Of a stretch of DNA of 64,000 bases, positions 19,863-30,739 are shown one piece after another. Position 1 is the first letter of the stretch, and each line of letters begins with the position of its first letter. Made by a program: the position numbers and the translations under genes. Under the pieces are notes generated by a model. It was not told the origin of the DNA. It saw only the letters and a program-made list of their open reading frames with translations, and did no database searches. Source of the DNA: Phocaeicola barnesiae DSM 18169 = JCM 13652. Its GTDB lineage: Bacteria > Bacteroidota > Bacteroidia > Bacteroidales > Bacteroidaceae. The stretch lies in the NCBI RefSeq assembly GCF_000374585.1, contig NZ_KB894651.1, positions 93,975 through 157,974 on the forward strand, written 5' to 3'.

Positions 19863-21548
19863 TTAATCCCAACCTGGATTCTGTTTCAATACACCATTGG
19901 AAAGCGTTATCTGTGTTTCAGAAATCATGGAAAGGCCTTTTTTATCAATAATATCTTGAGCATTAATTGTTATTTCCGCAGGGGCACCTGCCGTCAAGAC
20001 CGGAACATTCTGAACCGCCAGTTTATTGGCTGCATATTCAATACCTTGACGTAGCAAGTCCCAATAATTGATTCCTTCAAAAGCGAACTCAAAACGACGT
20101 TCCTCCATGATATTCTCCTTTGTGGCAGCTTTGGCAACATACAACGGGGACAAACTTCCGTCTTTACCTTTGAAAGCACGTTCACGAACTTTATCGAAAT
20201 AAGTCTGAGCATTAGGGCTTCCCAGTTCGGCAGCCATCAGCAAGACATCAGCATATCGTACCAGTACATAATCCTGATGATTGCTAATCATAAGATTTCC
20301 TGTACCGTCTTCTTTGGCCGCGCTCTGGCCGTTAGTGAAGGCAAGCGGAGCATATTTCTTGATATAATAACCTGTATATTCCTGCGATCCGCTGATACAT
20401 ACGCCAAAATTCGGATTGTCTTCCAGTCCTTCTCCCTTCGCATCAATGATTGAAGCCTCACGACGGGTATCCCCTTCTTCATATTCCTCAACGAACAGCG
20501 GATTTACCGGAGCATACCCCCATCCGTACATATAGGGAGCAATTCCAGTGGTCGTACGCATCGCAATATTTACTTGCCAGGTATTTCCATCGTTGTTACC
20601 TGCATAGTCTCCCGTAGCTGTACACTTTACAGCCAGAACGGTCTCACTATTTCCATCGCCTATATAATCACCGTAAAGGGTTTCCACATCGCCTACTTCA
20701 GCCTTCCCTGCACAGGCAGCCGGCCATAGACGTCTGTATTCCGGTACCAGTTCGAACTCGCCGGAAGCAATGATATCTTCTACAGCAGCCAAGGCCTCTG
20801 CCTTAGTCACATCGGCAGGCTCAGTACCATAATAACCGGTATAATACAGATAGGCACGTGCCAGTATGGCTTCAGCCGCATATTTAGTAATATGCCCATC
20901 GTTGGTAGATGCCTGACTCTTAGGATAGGCATCGGCCGGAATATTTTCAATCGCATATTTCAAATCACTAAATATCAATGCATACACATCGGCCGGGTCT
21001 GCCTGAGGAACATTTTCATTAGTAGGCTCTACCACCAAAGGTATATTTCCGAACTGCCGCACAATATCGAAATACAGGATAGCACGGATGGCACGGATGG
21101 CACGACATTCACCCATGTATAAATTACGCTTGCTGTCCGACTCGTTCCACTGTATTCCTTCTTCACGGGTTATCAATTCATTACAACGGTAAATACCTGA
21201 ATAATAACCAGCCCAACTGCTACCGGTCGAAGATGGGTTCTGTGACAAGTCGAAACGGTCTATCAGCCGCATGCCGTTACCGTCAGCAGCCCCTGATCCT
21301 CCAAAACATTCATAACCCATAATCTCCGACATGACCAGGAAATTAACCGGTGAATTACAGGTTGCCAATCTGAAACCGTCGTAACAGCCCAACAAAGCCC
21401 GATAAGCATCCTTTTCCGTCTTATAGAAATTACCGGTAGTAGATTCTGTCTTGGATTCTACATCCAAGAAACTTTGAGTGCAAGATGTCATTCCCAGGCC
21501 TAAGCATAAAAAACTTGCCCCTACTATATTGAAATTTATCTTTTTCAT
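19863..21548 (-). CDS. SusD/RagB-family glycan-binding lipoprotein
   Basis: SusD-like proteins sit on the cell surface and form a lid over the SusC transporter, holding oligosaccharides for import. The 561-residue protein has a lipobox (GMTSC, Cys23), the family start SFLDVESKTESTTGNFYKT, tetratricopeptide-like helical content, and the C-terminal RRFEFAFEGINYWDLLRQG segment typical of RagB/SusD. It follows the susC gene after 20 nt, the standard order. A GH3 gene lies about 270 nt downstream with no gene between. Confidence 0.93.
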   Translation of the reverse strand: MKKINFNIVGASFLCLGLGMTSCTQSFLDVESKTESTTGNFYKTEKDAYRALLGCYDGFRLATCNSPVNFLVMSEIMGYECFGGSGAADGNGMRLIDRFDLSQNPSSTGSSWAGYYSGIYRCNELITREEGIQWNESDSKRNLYMGECRAIRAIRAILYFDIVRQFGNIPLVVEPTNENVPQADPADVYALIFSDLKYAIENIPADAYPKSQASTNDGHITKYAAEAILARAYLYYTGYYGTEPADVTKAEALAAVEDIIASGEFELVPEYRRLWPAACAGKAEVGDVETLYGDYIGDGNSETVLAVKCTATGDYAGNNDGNTWQVNIAMRTTTGIAPYMYGWGYAPVNPLFVEEYEEGDTRREASIIDAKGEGLEDNPNFGVCISGSQEYTGYYIKKYAPLAFTNGQSAAKEDGTGNLMISNHQDYVLVRYADVLLMAAELGSPNAQTYFDKVRERAFKGKDGSLSPLYVAKAATKENIMEERRFEFAFEGINYWDLLRQGIEYAANKLAVQNVPVLTAGAPAEITINAQDIIDKKGLSMISETQITLSNGVLKQNPGWD

Positions 21549-21568
21549 ACCTCTTTTACTTTTACAAA

Positions 21569-24500
21569 TTAGAATTTAAGATTAACACCTACCAGCACAG
21601 TACGTGGACGTGGATAATATCCGAGGTCCACACCTGATACCCATGCATTCGAATCGGCACCATAACCGACTTCCGGGTCCATACCGTTATATTTGGTAAT
21701 AGTCAGCAAATTCTGAACCTGGAAATACAAGCGAGCCTGTTTGAACGCTTTGAAACGGAACAGTTTAGAGAAATCATATCCCAAGGTCAAAGTACTGAGA
21801 CGCAAATAATTGCCATTGTGTATATACAAATCAGAGAATTCCCAGTTAATGTTAGAATCAGTTACACGAGGTATCCTGTTGCTGGTTCCTTCACCATGCC
21901 ATCTTTCCAGAATTTCCACTGTATAATTAGATTGAGGACGAGTGTGGTTACGATAAGACTGGACAATCTGATGTCCGAAAGCGCCATTGGCAACCAACGA
22001 CAGATCAAATCCTTTGTATTCAAAACCGATATTGAAACCAAGGGTAAAATCAGGGATACCATTACCCAGATTCACCTTATCGTCATCATTAATAACTCCA
22101 TTGTGATCGACATCTACATAACGTACATCACCGGGTTGAGGGTCAGCCTGAAGAATGCCATTACCCGCAGCACGCCATTCTTCGATTTCTCTTTCATTCT
22201 GGAATATTCCAGCAGTCTGATATCCCCAGAAATAACCGATAGGTTCTCCATTCTCGGCACGGTAAAACTCAGCAGCATTGTTATACAATTCGTTACTACT
22301 ACCATGAATGATACCGTCTTCGGTCGGGATTTTGCCCACCTTATTCTTATTGAACGCTCCATTCAGACTGATGTTGTATGAAAAGTCTTTACCGATATTA
22401 TCATTCCAGGTCAAGGCAAGTTCTACACCTGTATTCTTCACATCTCCTCCATTGATGTAAGGAGCACCGGTACCGGTTGTATTCAGAATAGGAGCCTGGA
22501 GCAACCAGTCTTTTGTACTTTTGATATAAAAATCGAAGTTTATGCCCAAACGGCTAGCAAAAAAGCGGGCATCAAATCCGATATTAGTCTGTTCTGAAGT
22601 TTCCCAGGTAAGTGCTTCATTCGACAAACGACTAGGATAAGCTCCCCAGTTAGTACCCAAAGCGCTGGCTTCTACCGCAGTACTGTTTCCTGAAATACCA
22701 TAAAAATAATGCACATTTGTCATCTTGATAGGAGCCAGATACTGATAATTGTCAATATTCTGATTACCTACCTGTCCCCAGCTGACACGCAGTTTCAAGT
22801 AATCCAGCCAACTGCTCGTATTTTTCATAAACTTTTCATTCGTCAGAATCCAACCGGCAGATATGGAAGGGAAGAATCCGTAACGGTGTCCACGTGCAAA
22901 ACGGGAAGAACCGTCCGTGCGCACCGTAGCATTCAACATATAAGTTTCTTTCCAGTTCCAACCCAAACGGGCAAAATAAGATACTGTACGTGTTTCGTCC
23001 AACGGATAACCGCTAACGCTCATACCTTCAGCTGTAGAAGAACCGGTAGCATTTGTAATGAAAGCATGGTCCCAATTGTCAAAACCTTCTCTTAAACCAC
23101 CGTTGGAACCGCTTAAATAAGTACCGCCATACTGATAGGACTCCATACCAATCAAAGCGTTGAAAGCATGGTCCTCTATATTCCAGTCATAAGTAGCCGT
23201 ATTTGTCCAGGTCAGTTCCAGTGTATGCCGCATATTCTGAGTCACACTGGTACGTGTATTACGACTTTGTGAACCGAACTGATACAGCGGTGAGAAACTA
23301 CGATATTCGTTTGTATAGTAATTGGCACCAAATACTGTTCTGATTTTCAAATTCTTAATCGGTTGTAACTCTGCATATACGTTTCCAGCAAAGAAAGCAT
23401 TCTTATTTTCATTGTTGGTTGCGGTCATCATAGAACCGTATGGGTTACCGTCTTCCGGGTTCCAGTCAGAATTAGATGTATCATTATAAGGTGAATCGTA
23501 AATATTGTTGTCACTGTAAATCGGAACAAAAGGAGCAGCACTGTAAGCACCACGCAAGGTATTGTTATACTGGCCTCCTACTCCGATACCTGTATTTCTT
23601 CTGTAAACGAAGCTCACCTGTTCACCGACCTTCAGCAAGTCCTTAAACAGATTATGCTCTGAATTTACACGGAAATTATAGCGGGAATAGTTGGACACAT
23701 CTTCACCGCCGATGATACCTTCCTGAGACATATATCCCATCGAAATAGAATACTTGGAAGTAGATGATCCTCCTGACACACCTAACGTATAGCTCTGTAA
23801 TTTAGCATTATCCTTAAACATCGCTCCCAGCCAGTCAGTATCATACAGATTTCCATTGGCATCATAGATTGATTTATAGCTACTCCAATCATATGGAGTT
23901 GAGTTACCGCTGTTGAGGCGTTGTTCATCCATAATCATCATGTATTGCTCTGTATTCAGCAGCTCGGCCTTCTTTACGACATTCTGGACACCATAATATG
24001 CATCGAAAGAAACTTCGGCCTTTCCCTCTTTACCGCTCTTGGTCGTTACCAATACAACACCGTTAGCAGCCTGAGCACCATAGATTGCGGCAGAAGCTGC
24101 ATCTTTCAGGATATCAATACTTTCAATATCGGCAGGATTCAAGTTAGAGATATCGCCACGCACTCCATCAATCAAATATAGAGGTTCTGCATTACCGACG
24201 GTTCCAAGTCCACGAATACTGACTTTCAGTTCAGAGCCAGGTTGCCCTGAAATAGAAGCGATATTCACACCAGGGGTCTGTCCTTGCATGGCCTGTAAAG
24301 GATTCGTTGTATTCAACTTAGCGATATTCTCACCTTTCACCTGAACGGTAGCTCCTGTCACCAGTTTTTTCTTCTGTACTCCATAACCGACAACTACTAC
24401 CTCATCAAGTACCTCATTATCTTCCTCCAATACGACATTAATTGTAGAGGAAGTACCGACTTTGACAGACTGAGTCTTGAAGCCAATGTATGAGAAGACC

Positions 24501-24751
24501 AGTGTTTCTCCCGCATTGACATCCAAAGAATACTTACCGTCCAAATCCGTAATGGTTCCCATAGAAGATCCTTGTACTTGTACACTAACACCAATCAACA
24601 GAGAACCATCAGTAGCAGAAGTAACTTCACCTGTTACCTTTTTTGCCTGAAGTGTTGCGGCCTGTAAACCGGTAACCGCCAAAACAAACAATAACCATAC
24701 AACACAGCATAAACGCATACCTGTGTTGCTTTTCTTACATGTTTCTCTCAT
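21569..24751 (-). CDS. SusC/RagA-family TonB-dependent transporter
   Basis: This 1060-residue outer-membrane protein imports oligosaccharides with its SusD partner, powered by TonB. It has a signal region (hydrophobic 12-33), a carboxypeptidase-regulatory-like domain (about 38-115), a TonB box in EVVVVGYGVQKKKLVTGA, a plug domain including NPADIESIDILKDAASAAIYG (SusC signature), and a beta-barrel ending in a terminal Phe (VGVNLKF). A TTG at 24757 could start two codons earlier, but ATG at 24751 is the better start. It is the first gene of the susCD operon. Confidence 0.94.
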   Translation of the reverse strand: MRETCKKSNTGMRLCCVVWLLFVLAVTGLQAATLQAKKVTGEVTSATDGSLLIGVSVQVQGSSMGTITDLDGKYSLDVNAGETLVFSYIGFKTQSVKVGTSSTINVVLEEDNEVLDEVVVVGYGVQKKKLVTGATVQVKGENIAKLNTTNPLQAMQGQTPGVNIASISGQPGSELKVSIRGLGTVGNAEPLYLIDGVRGDISNLNPADIESIDILKDAASAAIYGAQAANGVVLVTTKSGKEGKAEVSFDAYYGVQNVVKKAELLNTEQYMMIMDEQRLNSGNSTPYDWSSYKSIYDANGNLYDTDWLGAMFKDNAKLQSYTLGVSGGSSTSKYSISMGYMSQEGIIGGEDVSNYSRYNFRVNSEHNLFKDLLKVGEQVSFVYRRNTGIGVGGQYNNTLRGAYSAAPFVPIYSDNNIYDSPYNDTSNSDWNPEDGNPYGSMMTATNNENKNAFFAGNVYAELQPIKNLKIRTVFGANYYTNEYRSFSPLYQFGSQSRNTRTSVTQNMRHTLELTWTNTATYDWNIEDHAFNALIGMESYQYGGTYLSGSNGGLREGFDNWDHAFITNATGSSTAEGMSVSGYPLDETRTVSYFARLGWNWKETYMLNATVRTDGSSRFARGHRYGFFPSISAGWILTNEKFMKNTSSWLDYLKLRVSWGQVGNQNIDNYQYLAPIKMTNVHYFYGISGNSTAVEASALGTNWGAYPSRLSNEALTWETSEQTNIGFDARFFASRLGINFDFYIKSTKDWLLQAPILNTTGTGAPYINGGDVKNTGVELALTWNDNIGKDFSYNISLNGAFNKNKVGKIPTEDGIIHGSSNELYNNAAEFYRAENGEPIGYFWGYQTAGIFQNEREIEEWRAAGNGILQADPQPGDVRYVDVDHNGVINDDDKVNLGNGIPDFTLGFNIGFEYKGFDLSLVANGAFGHQIVQSYRNHTRPQSNYTVEILERWHGEGTSNRIPRVTDSNINWEFSDLYIHNGNYLRLSTLTLGYDFSKLFRFKAFKQARLYFQVQNLLTITKYNGMDPEVGYGADSNAWVSGVDLGYYPRPRTVLVGVNLKF

Positions 24752-24800
24752 ACTCAATTAGTTAAGGTTAATAATATCCAAAGTAATGTATCTCAAATCC

Positions 24801-24838
24801 GTTTCATGGCCTGGCTTCAACCAGTCAGACCATGAAAC
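24801..24838 (-). terminator. Hairpin between the broken carboxylesterase and susC
   Basis: GTTTCATGG (24801-24809) and CCATGAAAC (24830-24838) are perfectly complementary, with an inner CTGG/CCAG stem. It lies 24 nt after the carboxylesterase stop and 50 nt before the susC start. There is no long T run, so it may attenuate rather than fully terminate. Confidence 0.45.
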
Positions 24839-24861
24839 AAAAAGACTGATAGAAAAGCATC

Positions 24862-26517
24862 TTATTCGGAAAGAGACTTACGGGCCTCTCTATCCGGATC
24901 GTATACTACCTTACATTCATCATTCAGCATCATTGTGGCCCCCTTCTCGGCTGTATATTCAGGCCATTCCGGAAGACTTGCACAACTAGGATTACCGGTA
25001 CGCATGAAACTTAACAAGGCATCGGTCATCTTGATAGAAAGATCGCGCGGACGTTTACCACCGCCGGTATGAGTCAGCATCAAATCTGTATTCTTCAGCC
25101 AAAAACAGATATCCAGACAATGGAACGCACGCATACGTCCATCAAACAAAGGAGGATTCCACCCGAACCATGCGAGATAAACAGGAGCAGCCTGAGTCGC
25201 TTTGGCATTGGCAGTAGCTATCACCTTATCACGGGCGCTCATAATCAAGCCTAACCGTTCAATAGGCTTTTTGTCTGGAAACGCCTTTTCATAAGCAGCA
25301 ACAATCCCCTCTCCATTACCGCCTTTCAGTTTGTTCACCCATTCTACCAGCTGTTTCCGGTCTATTTTCTCCAATTCAGCATTGTCACGGCTTATAGAGA
25401 ACTCACACGTTGTGGTACAGAACAGCATAGGAACCTTACTGGACGGAGCCTGTGCATCCGAATAAAAAATATCCATCGGAACATGGAAACCATCACCCAC
25501 CGGTCCAAAGGCTCCACGCATCATTCCATTTCCTCCGTTCTGTTCGTTATACTTAGCCGCTGCACGATTAGCCAAAGCAATATAACCCAGCCATGGCATC
25601 TCTTGAAGTTTGTTCATTTCAGAGGGTTTCAAGCCCGCTTCTTTCAATATAAATTTCCCCAAAGAAGAACTGTAGTTCTTATCAATGGCTCCCGTGGTAT
25701 TCCCACTTAATGCAACTGCCTTATGCACAAGCCCTTTTGTTTCAGCCATAGCCACTAAAGACTTTGGCGCCACCACCAGACTGTCCCATGATAGTTACAT
25801 TATTCGGATCGCCTCCGAATTGTTCTATATTTTCGTGTACCCATTTCAAACCTGCTACCAAATCCAATATACCGACGTTACCGGACTCGGCAAATTTCTT
25901 GTTATCCACCCCTGAAAAATCACTGAAACCGATAGGACCCAGCCGATGATTCATTGATACAAACACAATATCGCCATAACGGCTGATATTTTCCCCTTTA
26001 TAACCGTCCTGTTCAATAGCATTCCCATTTGTAAAGCCTCCGCCATGAAGCCATACCAACACCGGACGTTTCTTTCCGTCGGTCAATCCTGGTGTCCATA
26101 CATTCAACATCAGGCAATCCTCACTTACGTCATAATAATTCCAATGGTCTGTAAACGTACTGTAACTGTTACGGTATTTTCCTTCCGTAATCTGAGGTGC
26201 CGTGTCACCCCAAAATACAGCCGGTCGGATTCCCTCCCAAGGTTCCGGTTCTTTAGGTGGCATAAAGCGGTTCTCACCGGCAGTACTGGCTCCATAAGGA
26301 ATTCCACAAAAGGTATATACACCTCTTAATATATACCCTTTACCTTTCCGTACTTGGTTTGCGCAATCGCAATGGAATCACCGATGAATAACTGTTGCTC
26401 ATCCTGTACATCCACCTTCTGTTCGGCCTTTCCCGAACATCCAGTAAGCCCACACAACAAGGTGCCCAAACAAAGTAAGGAAACACCTTTCGTCAAACTT
26501 AAAATGCTTGTTTTCAT
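24862..26517 (-). pseudogene. Type-B carboxylesterase lipoprotein, broken by two frameshifts
   Basis: Three reading-frame pieces read as one carboxylesterase of about 550 residues. The first piece starts at ATG 26517 with a lipoprotein signal (LCGLTGC) and stops after KVKGIY near 26330. The second resumes in another frame with YTFCGIPYGAS and runs to a stop just after the nucleophile elbow MGQSGGG near 25765. The third resumes with SLVAMAETKGL and ends at 24862. The first break needs one missing base in a G run, the second one extra base in a T run, so the outer frames agree. The joined protein has WLHGGGF and EDCLMLNVWTP, as in the intact esterase at 12150. Either the gene is inactive or the assembly is wrong here. 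Confidence 0.85.
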
Positions 26518-26738
26518 AGTTTTCCCCCTTTTAATTAACACTTATAAAGGTAGGAAATAAAGGAGAAAAAAGCTTTTCATCTTCTTGACGGCTCTTATCA
26601 ACAATTACAAATGCACTTGTCAATTTCTTTATAATAGTTTTCAAAATCTTCATTTTCTCCTTAAATGCATTTTTACTGGTACTTTTCTTGGAAAATTTAC
26701 CTATTCTACCTAAACTTGCAATTGAAAAACACACCGAC

Positions 26739-29700
26739 ATGAGAAGCTTCCTTTATTTGATATTCTACGCCTGCATAACATTACTGGCTACGCCAAAATC
26801 CAGTCTGTATGCCCAAGCATTTTTGTTTGGGAACATCTCAAGTAACTTCATCACTTCCTTTGCTGAAGACTCCCAAGGATATATCTGGATAGGAACCAAT
26901 CATGGTCTCAACCGGTACAACGTTCCAATTATGCCATCTTCTATGCGCAAAAAGATTCAACGGCCTTAAACAGTGACTATACTTCAAATCTATTGTTTGA
27001 TTCTGACCAGCGGTTATGGATGTCGAACGAATGTGGCTTATGCGTTTGGGAGAACAACAGGTTCAGGCATCTCCAGCAGGTAGGATTCAATCCCATCGGC
27101 CGTATTCTGGATCTGGACAGAAACTCACTCATCATCACAGACCGGAAAGGTATTGCCAAAGTCAACAAGCACACCCTAAAAGAAGAAGTCTACTTTTCCA
27201 AGGAAGGAATGGGTATCATACGGCCAATCATCATTTCTTCCGAGCAACAGATATGGACAGCCAATACACAGATTCATGCAAACAAAATAAATATCCTCAA
27301 TAAGGATTTGAAGCTATTGCAGACCATCAGTTGCCCCCCTGATGTCAGCATCCAGCATCTTATGGAGGACAAACAGAAAAGAATGTGGGTAACAACAGAC
27401 CAAGGACTATTGTGCTACGATGTCCGTTCCAAGAAACGATTGGAAATTCCTTTCTCCCTGAACCAACTAAGCAGACAGAAGAGAATACATTTCCTGCAGC
27501 CTTATCAGCAAGGCGGATTACTTATCGGTATAGCCAATGAAGGAATCTATTATTACAACAACCAACAGGACAGCCTGCTCCATATCCATACCCATCAGAA
27601 ATTAAAAGACAAGACCTATGTATGCTATATCGATTCACATAACGGGATATGGCTGTCTAATCAAAAGGATGACTTCCAATATTATCCGGCCCAATTGACA
27701 TACAGCAATCTTTCCTCCGTACAGGAATCCATGAAAGACCCTTTCATCAAAGACCTTGCTTTCGATCAGGAGGGCTTTCTATGGATACGCAGCAGTAAAG
27801 ACATCATCTGTTACAATATACAGTCCGATCAGATTGTGTCTCATTGGAAAACAGATCTCTTTTTTGGAAATCTGTTCATAGACAGCCGCAACGATATCTG
27901 GATTATAAATAATTATTTAGAAGTTCGACAGTATTCCACCCAACAGGGAAAACTAAACCTGAAACGGACCTATTCATTTCCGAACAATGTGTTTTCTATC
28001 AGTGAAGACAAATCGGGAAGAATATGGGCAACCCTATCAGACCGCTTTGCCATCCTGACCCCTAATGGAGACTTTACCTATCAGTATGTCCCTAACGGAA
28101 TCTCTTTCTCTCAACTGAGGACCTTGAAACCGACACGGAGCATGATCCTGTTCACAATCTCCAACGGTATCTATAAGTTCGGAGACGACCAGCAGTTCAT
28201 ACCTCTGGACAGTTTGTTCGTAGCTAATCCCAATACAATCACGGTAGACCCCAAAGGTACCTATTGGATTGGTACCTACAACACGGGATTCATCAAATAT
28301 ATCCCTCAGACCCATGAAATCAAACGATTTGACACAACATCCGGACTGATTGAAAACAATATAAAATCAGTCATCGAAGATAAGAACGGAAACATCTGGT
28401 TCAGTACTTCCACCCATATCACTAAATATGATGTACAAAACGACATTTTCTCCTGCGTTTATGACAAACGTTTCACAAAAGGTAACCTTTATGGAATAAA
28501 CTGTTGTGCCATAGCCCCTAACGGTGCCATTTACTTTGGAGGTTCTGGAGGTATTACCGTTGTATATCCTGACAAGCAAGCCGAAGAAGCCGAAGAAATT
28601 CCACTCAACCTGGACCTTGTCATCGTAGGCAATCAGGTTATCCGAAATCTTCCGGATCGTCTTCTGCTTGACTATCGTGACAACATGATTACATTCTGGT
28701 ACTCTGGACTGGATTTCAAATATGGAGCCTCACTAAACTATGCCTATCAATTGGAAGGATTCGATAAAAAATGGATCAATGCAGGGACAAACAAGCGGGT
28801 GACGTATTCCAACCTACCCTCAGGGAACTACACGTTCAAAGTAAAAGTCAGAAAGCTCAACGGAGAATGGGGGAAAAACGAGCTGAGCATGAATATACAT
28901 ATCCAGCCCGCACCTTGGAAAAGCCCATGGGCCATTACGTCCTATTGGCTGTTGGGTATCGCACTTACCGGGCTGTCCATCTGGATTATTGTACGCTGGA
29001 GGGTACAGCAGGAAAGACTTGCACTCGCTGAACGGCAGAAAGAAATGAACCAGGAACACATCGATTTCGTAACAAACATTTCACACGAGTTCCGTACTCC
29101 GCTGTCACTCACCTATGCTCCCCTCAAGGAATTAGTACACAACGTTTGGACGAAAGCAGCCGCCAACTGCTGAACACCATGCAGCGGAATGCCGAACGGC
29201 TACTTCAACTATCACGACAGATTGTCGATTCAAACAAGAGTGAGAAAGAAGAAAAAGAACTACACGTAACATCCGGAAACATCGGAACATTCATCTGTTC
29301 TTTGACCGAAAATTTCCAGTTCATTGTCCACCAAAGAGACATCACGCTGGAAGTCCGGCATGAAGAAGTAGAGGACGGATATTTTGATGCGGAAAAGATA
29401 GAAAAAATACTCTATAACCTGATCAGTAATGCCATCAAATATACGCCTGATGGTGGACACATCACTGTATACATTCATACCGACAAGCAACATGCGTACA
29501 TCGAGGTCAAAGATACCGGCATAGGTATCCCACCCGAAAAAAAAGAAAACATCTTCAAACGTTTCAACCGACTCGATACCAAAATGAATGTGGCCGGATC
29601 GGGTATCGGCCTACACTATGCACAACAGTTGGCTCATCTACATAAAGGAAGCTTTACATATAAGCCCAATGTGCCACAAGGTTCCTGTTTTATCGTAGAG

Positions 29701-30576
29701 TTTCCTATCCACCGGGAAGCATACCACAAAGACGAGTTCGCCGATAATACATCTTTTTTTACTACAACTTCAATACTCCCTAATCCGTCCAGTACCGACC
29801 AGTCCTCCAAAGAGAAAAAGGCAACTCTGGTAATAGCTGAGGACAATATGGAGGTACGCAATTACTTGCAGAGATTGTTAAATCAGGATTACCATATCAT
29901 GGCGGTATCCAATGGAGAAGAAGTGCTGGAATGCCTGGCTTTGAATGTGCCGGACCTCATACTAAGCGATATAGTGATGCCTCATAAAGACGGCTACGAA
30001 TTATGCCGGATCATCAAAGCAAGTACTGAATGGGGACACATTCCAGTCGTTCTGCTCACAGCTAAAAGTGACACCCAAAGCAACATTCAAGGATTAGATT
30101 GTGGCCCAGACGCTTATGTAGGTAAACCTTTCGACCCGTTTTACCTGAAAGCGGTAGTAGAAAACCTTTTAGCCAACCGGCAAAAAATACAGCGAATCAT
30201 CCAGAATCTCACTTCCGGACATATTTCCCAAGAAAAGATACACGAAACCATGCTGAATGAGCATGACCATACTTTTCTGGAGAAACTTCATGCACAGCTG
30301 GATCAGCACCTGGACGATGAGGAGTTCAGTATCAATCTACTGGCCAAGGAACTGGGGATGAGTTACAGTAGCCTGTATGCCAGAATCAAATCACTCACCG
30401 GACAGACACCGCAGAATTTCCTCATCACTTACCGGATGAATACAGCCATGCAGCTACTCAAGTCCGGCAATTATACAGTAAGCGAAGTATGTTACAAGGT
30501 AGGGGCTTCCTCACTGGCTAACTTCTCACGGAGCTTTAAACGGCAATTCGGTATTCCACCGAGTGAGGTTCAATGA
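26739..30576 (+). pseudogene. Hybrid two-component system regulator (HTCS), broken by two frameshifts
   Basis: Three pieces make one HTCS of about 1,280 residues, the usual glycan sensor of PULs: signal peptide (from ATG 26739), periplasmic two-component propeller repeats, a Y_Y_Y domain (about 28,620-28,900), one membrane helix (about 28,940-29,000), HisKA with phospho-acceptor ISHEFRTPLSL, HATPase (GIGIPPEKK), receiver (AEDNMEV, phospho-Asp in LILSDIVMP) and an AraC-type DNA-binding domain (ELGMSYSSLYARIKSLTG). The first break is near 26925 and the second near 29145, inside HisKA. Each needs one missing base, and both fall at AACGTT where a Gly codon is expected. If real, sensor and output are separated and the PUL loses normal induction. 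Confidence 0.88.
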
Positions 30577-30712
30577 CAAAAGAGGTTGACTCTATCCCAT
30601 TTGGTATCAGGCAATCTTCAAGCCAAGTGAAGAAATCGATCAAATGAACGGACAATCTCCATAGAACATGAATCTTAAATCATGGAAACTTGTTTCATTC
30701 CCTAACAATAAT

Positions 30713-30720
30713 TATCTTTG
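30713..30720 (+). promoter_or_regulatory. -7 element for the DUF418 gene
   Basis: TAtcTTTG at 30713-30720 followed by C lies 20 nt before the ATG at 30740. No well-spaced TTTG -33 element is obvious, so the call is tentative. Confidence 0.45.
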
Positions 30721-30739
30721 CGCCCAAACTATCTGAACT

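Noticed and set aside
25742..29173. Programmed frameshifting in the HTCS or carboxylesterase
   Set aside because: No slippery heptamer with a downstream structure is visible, and neither family is known to use it.
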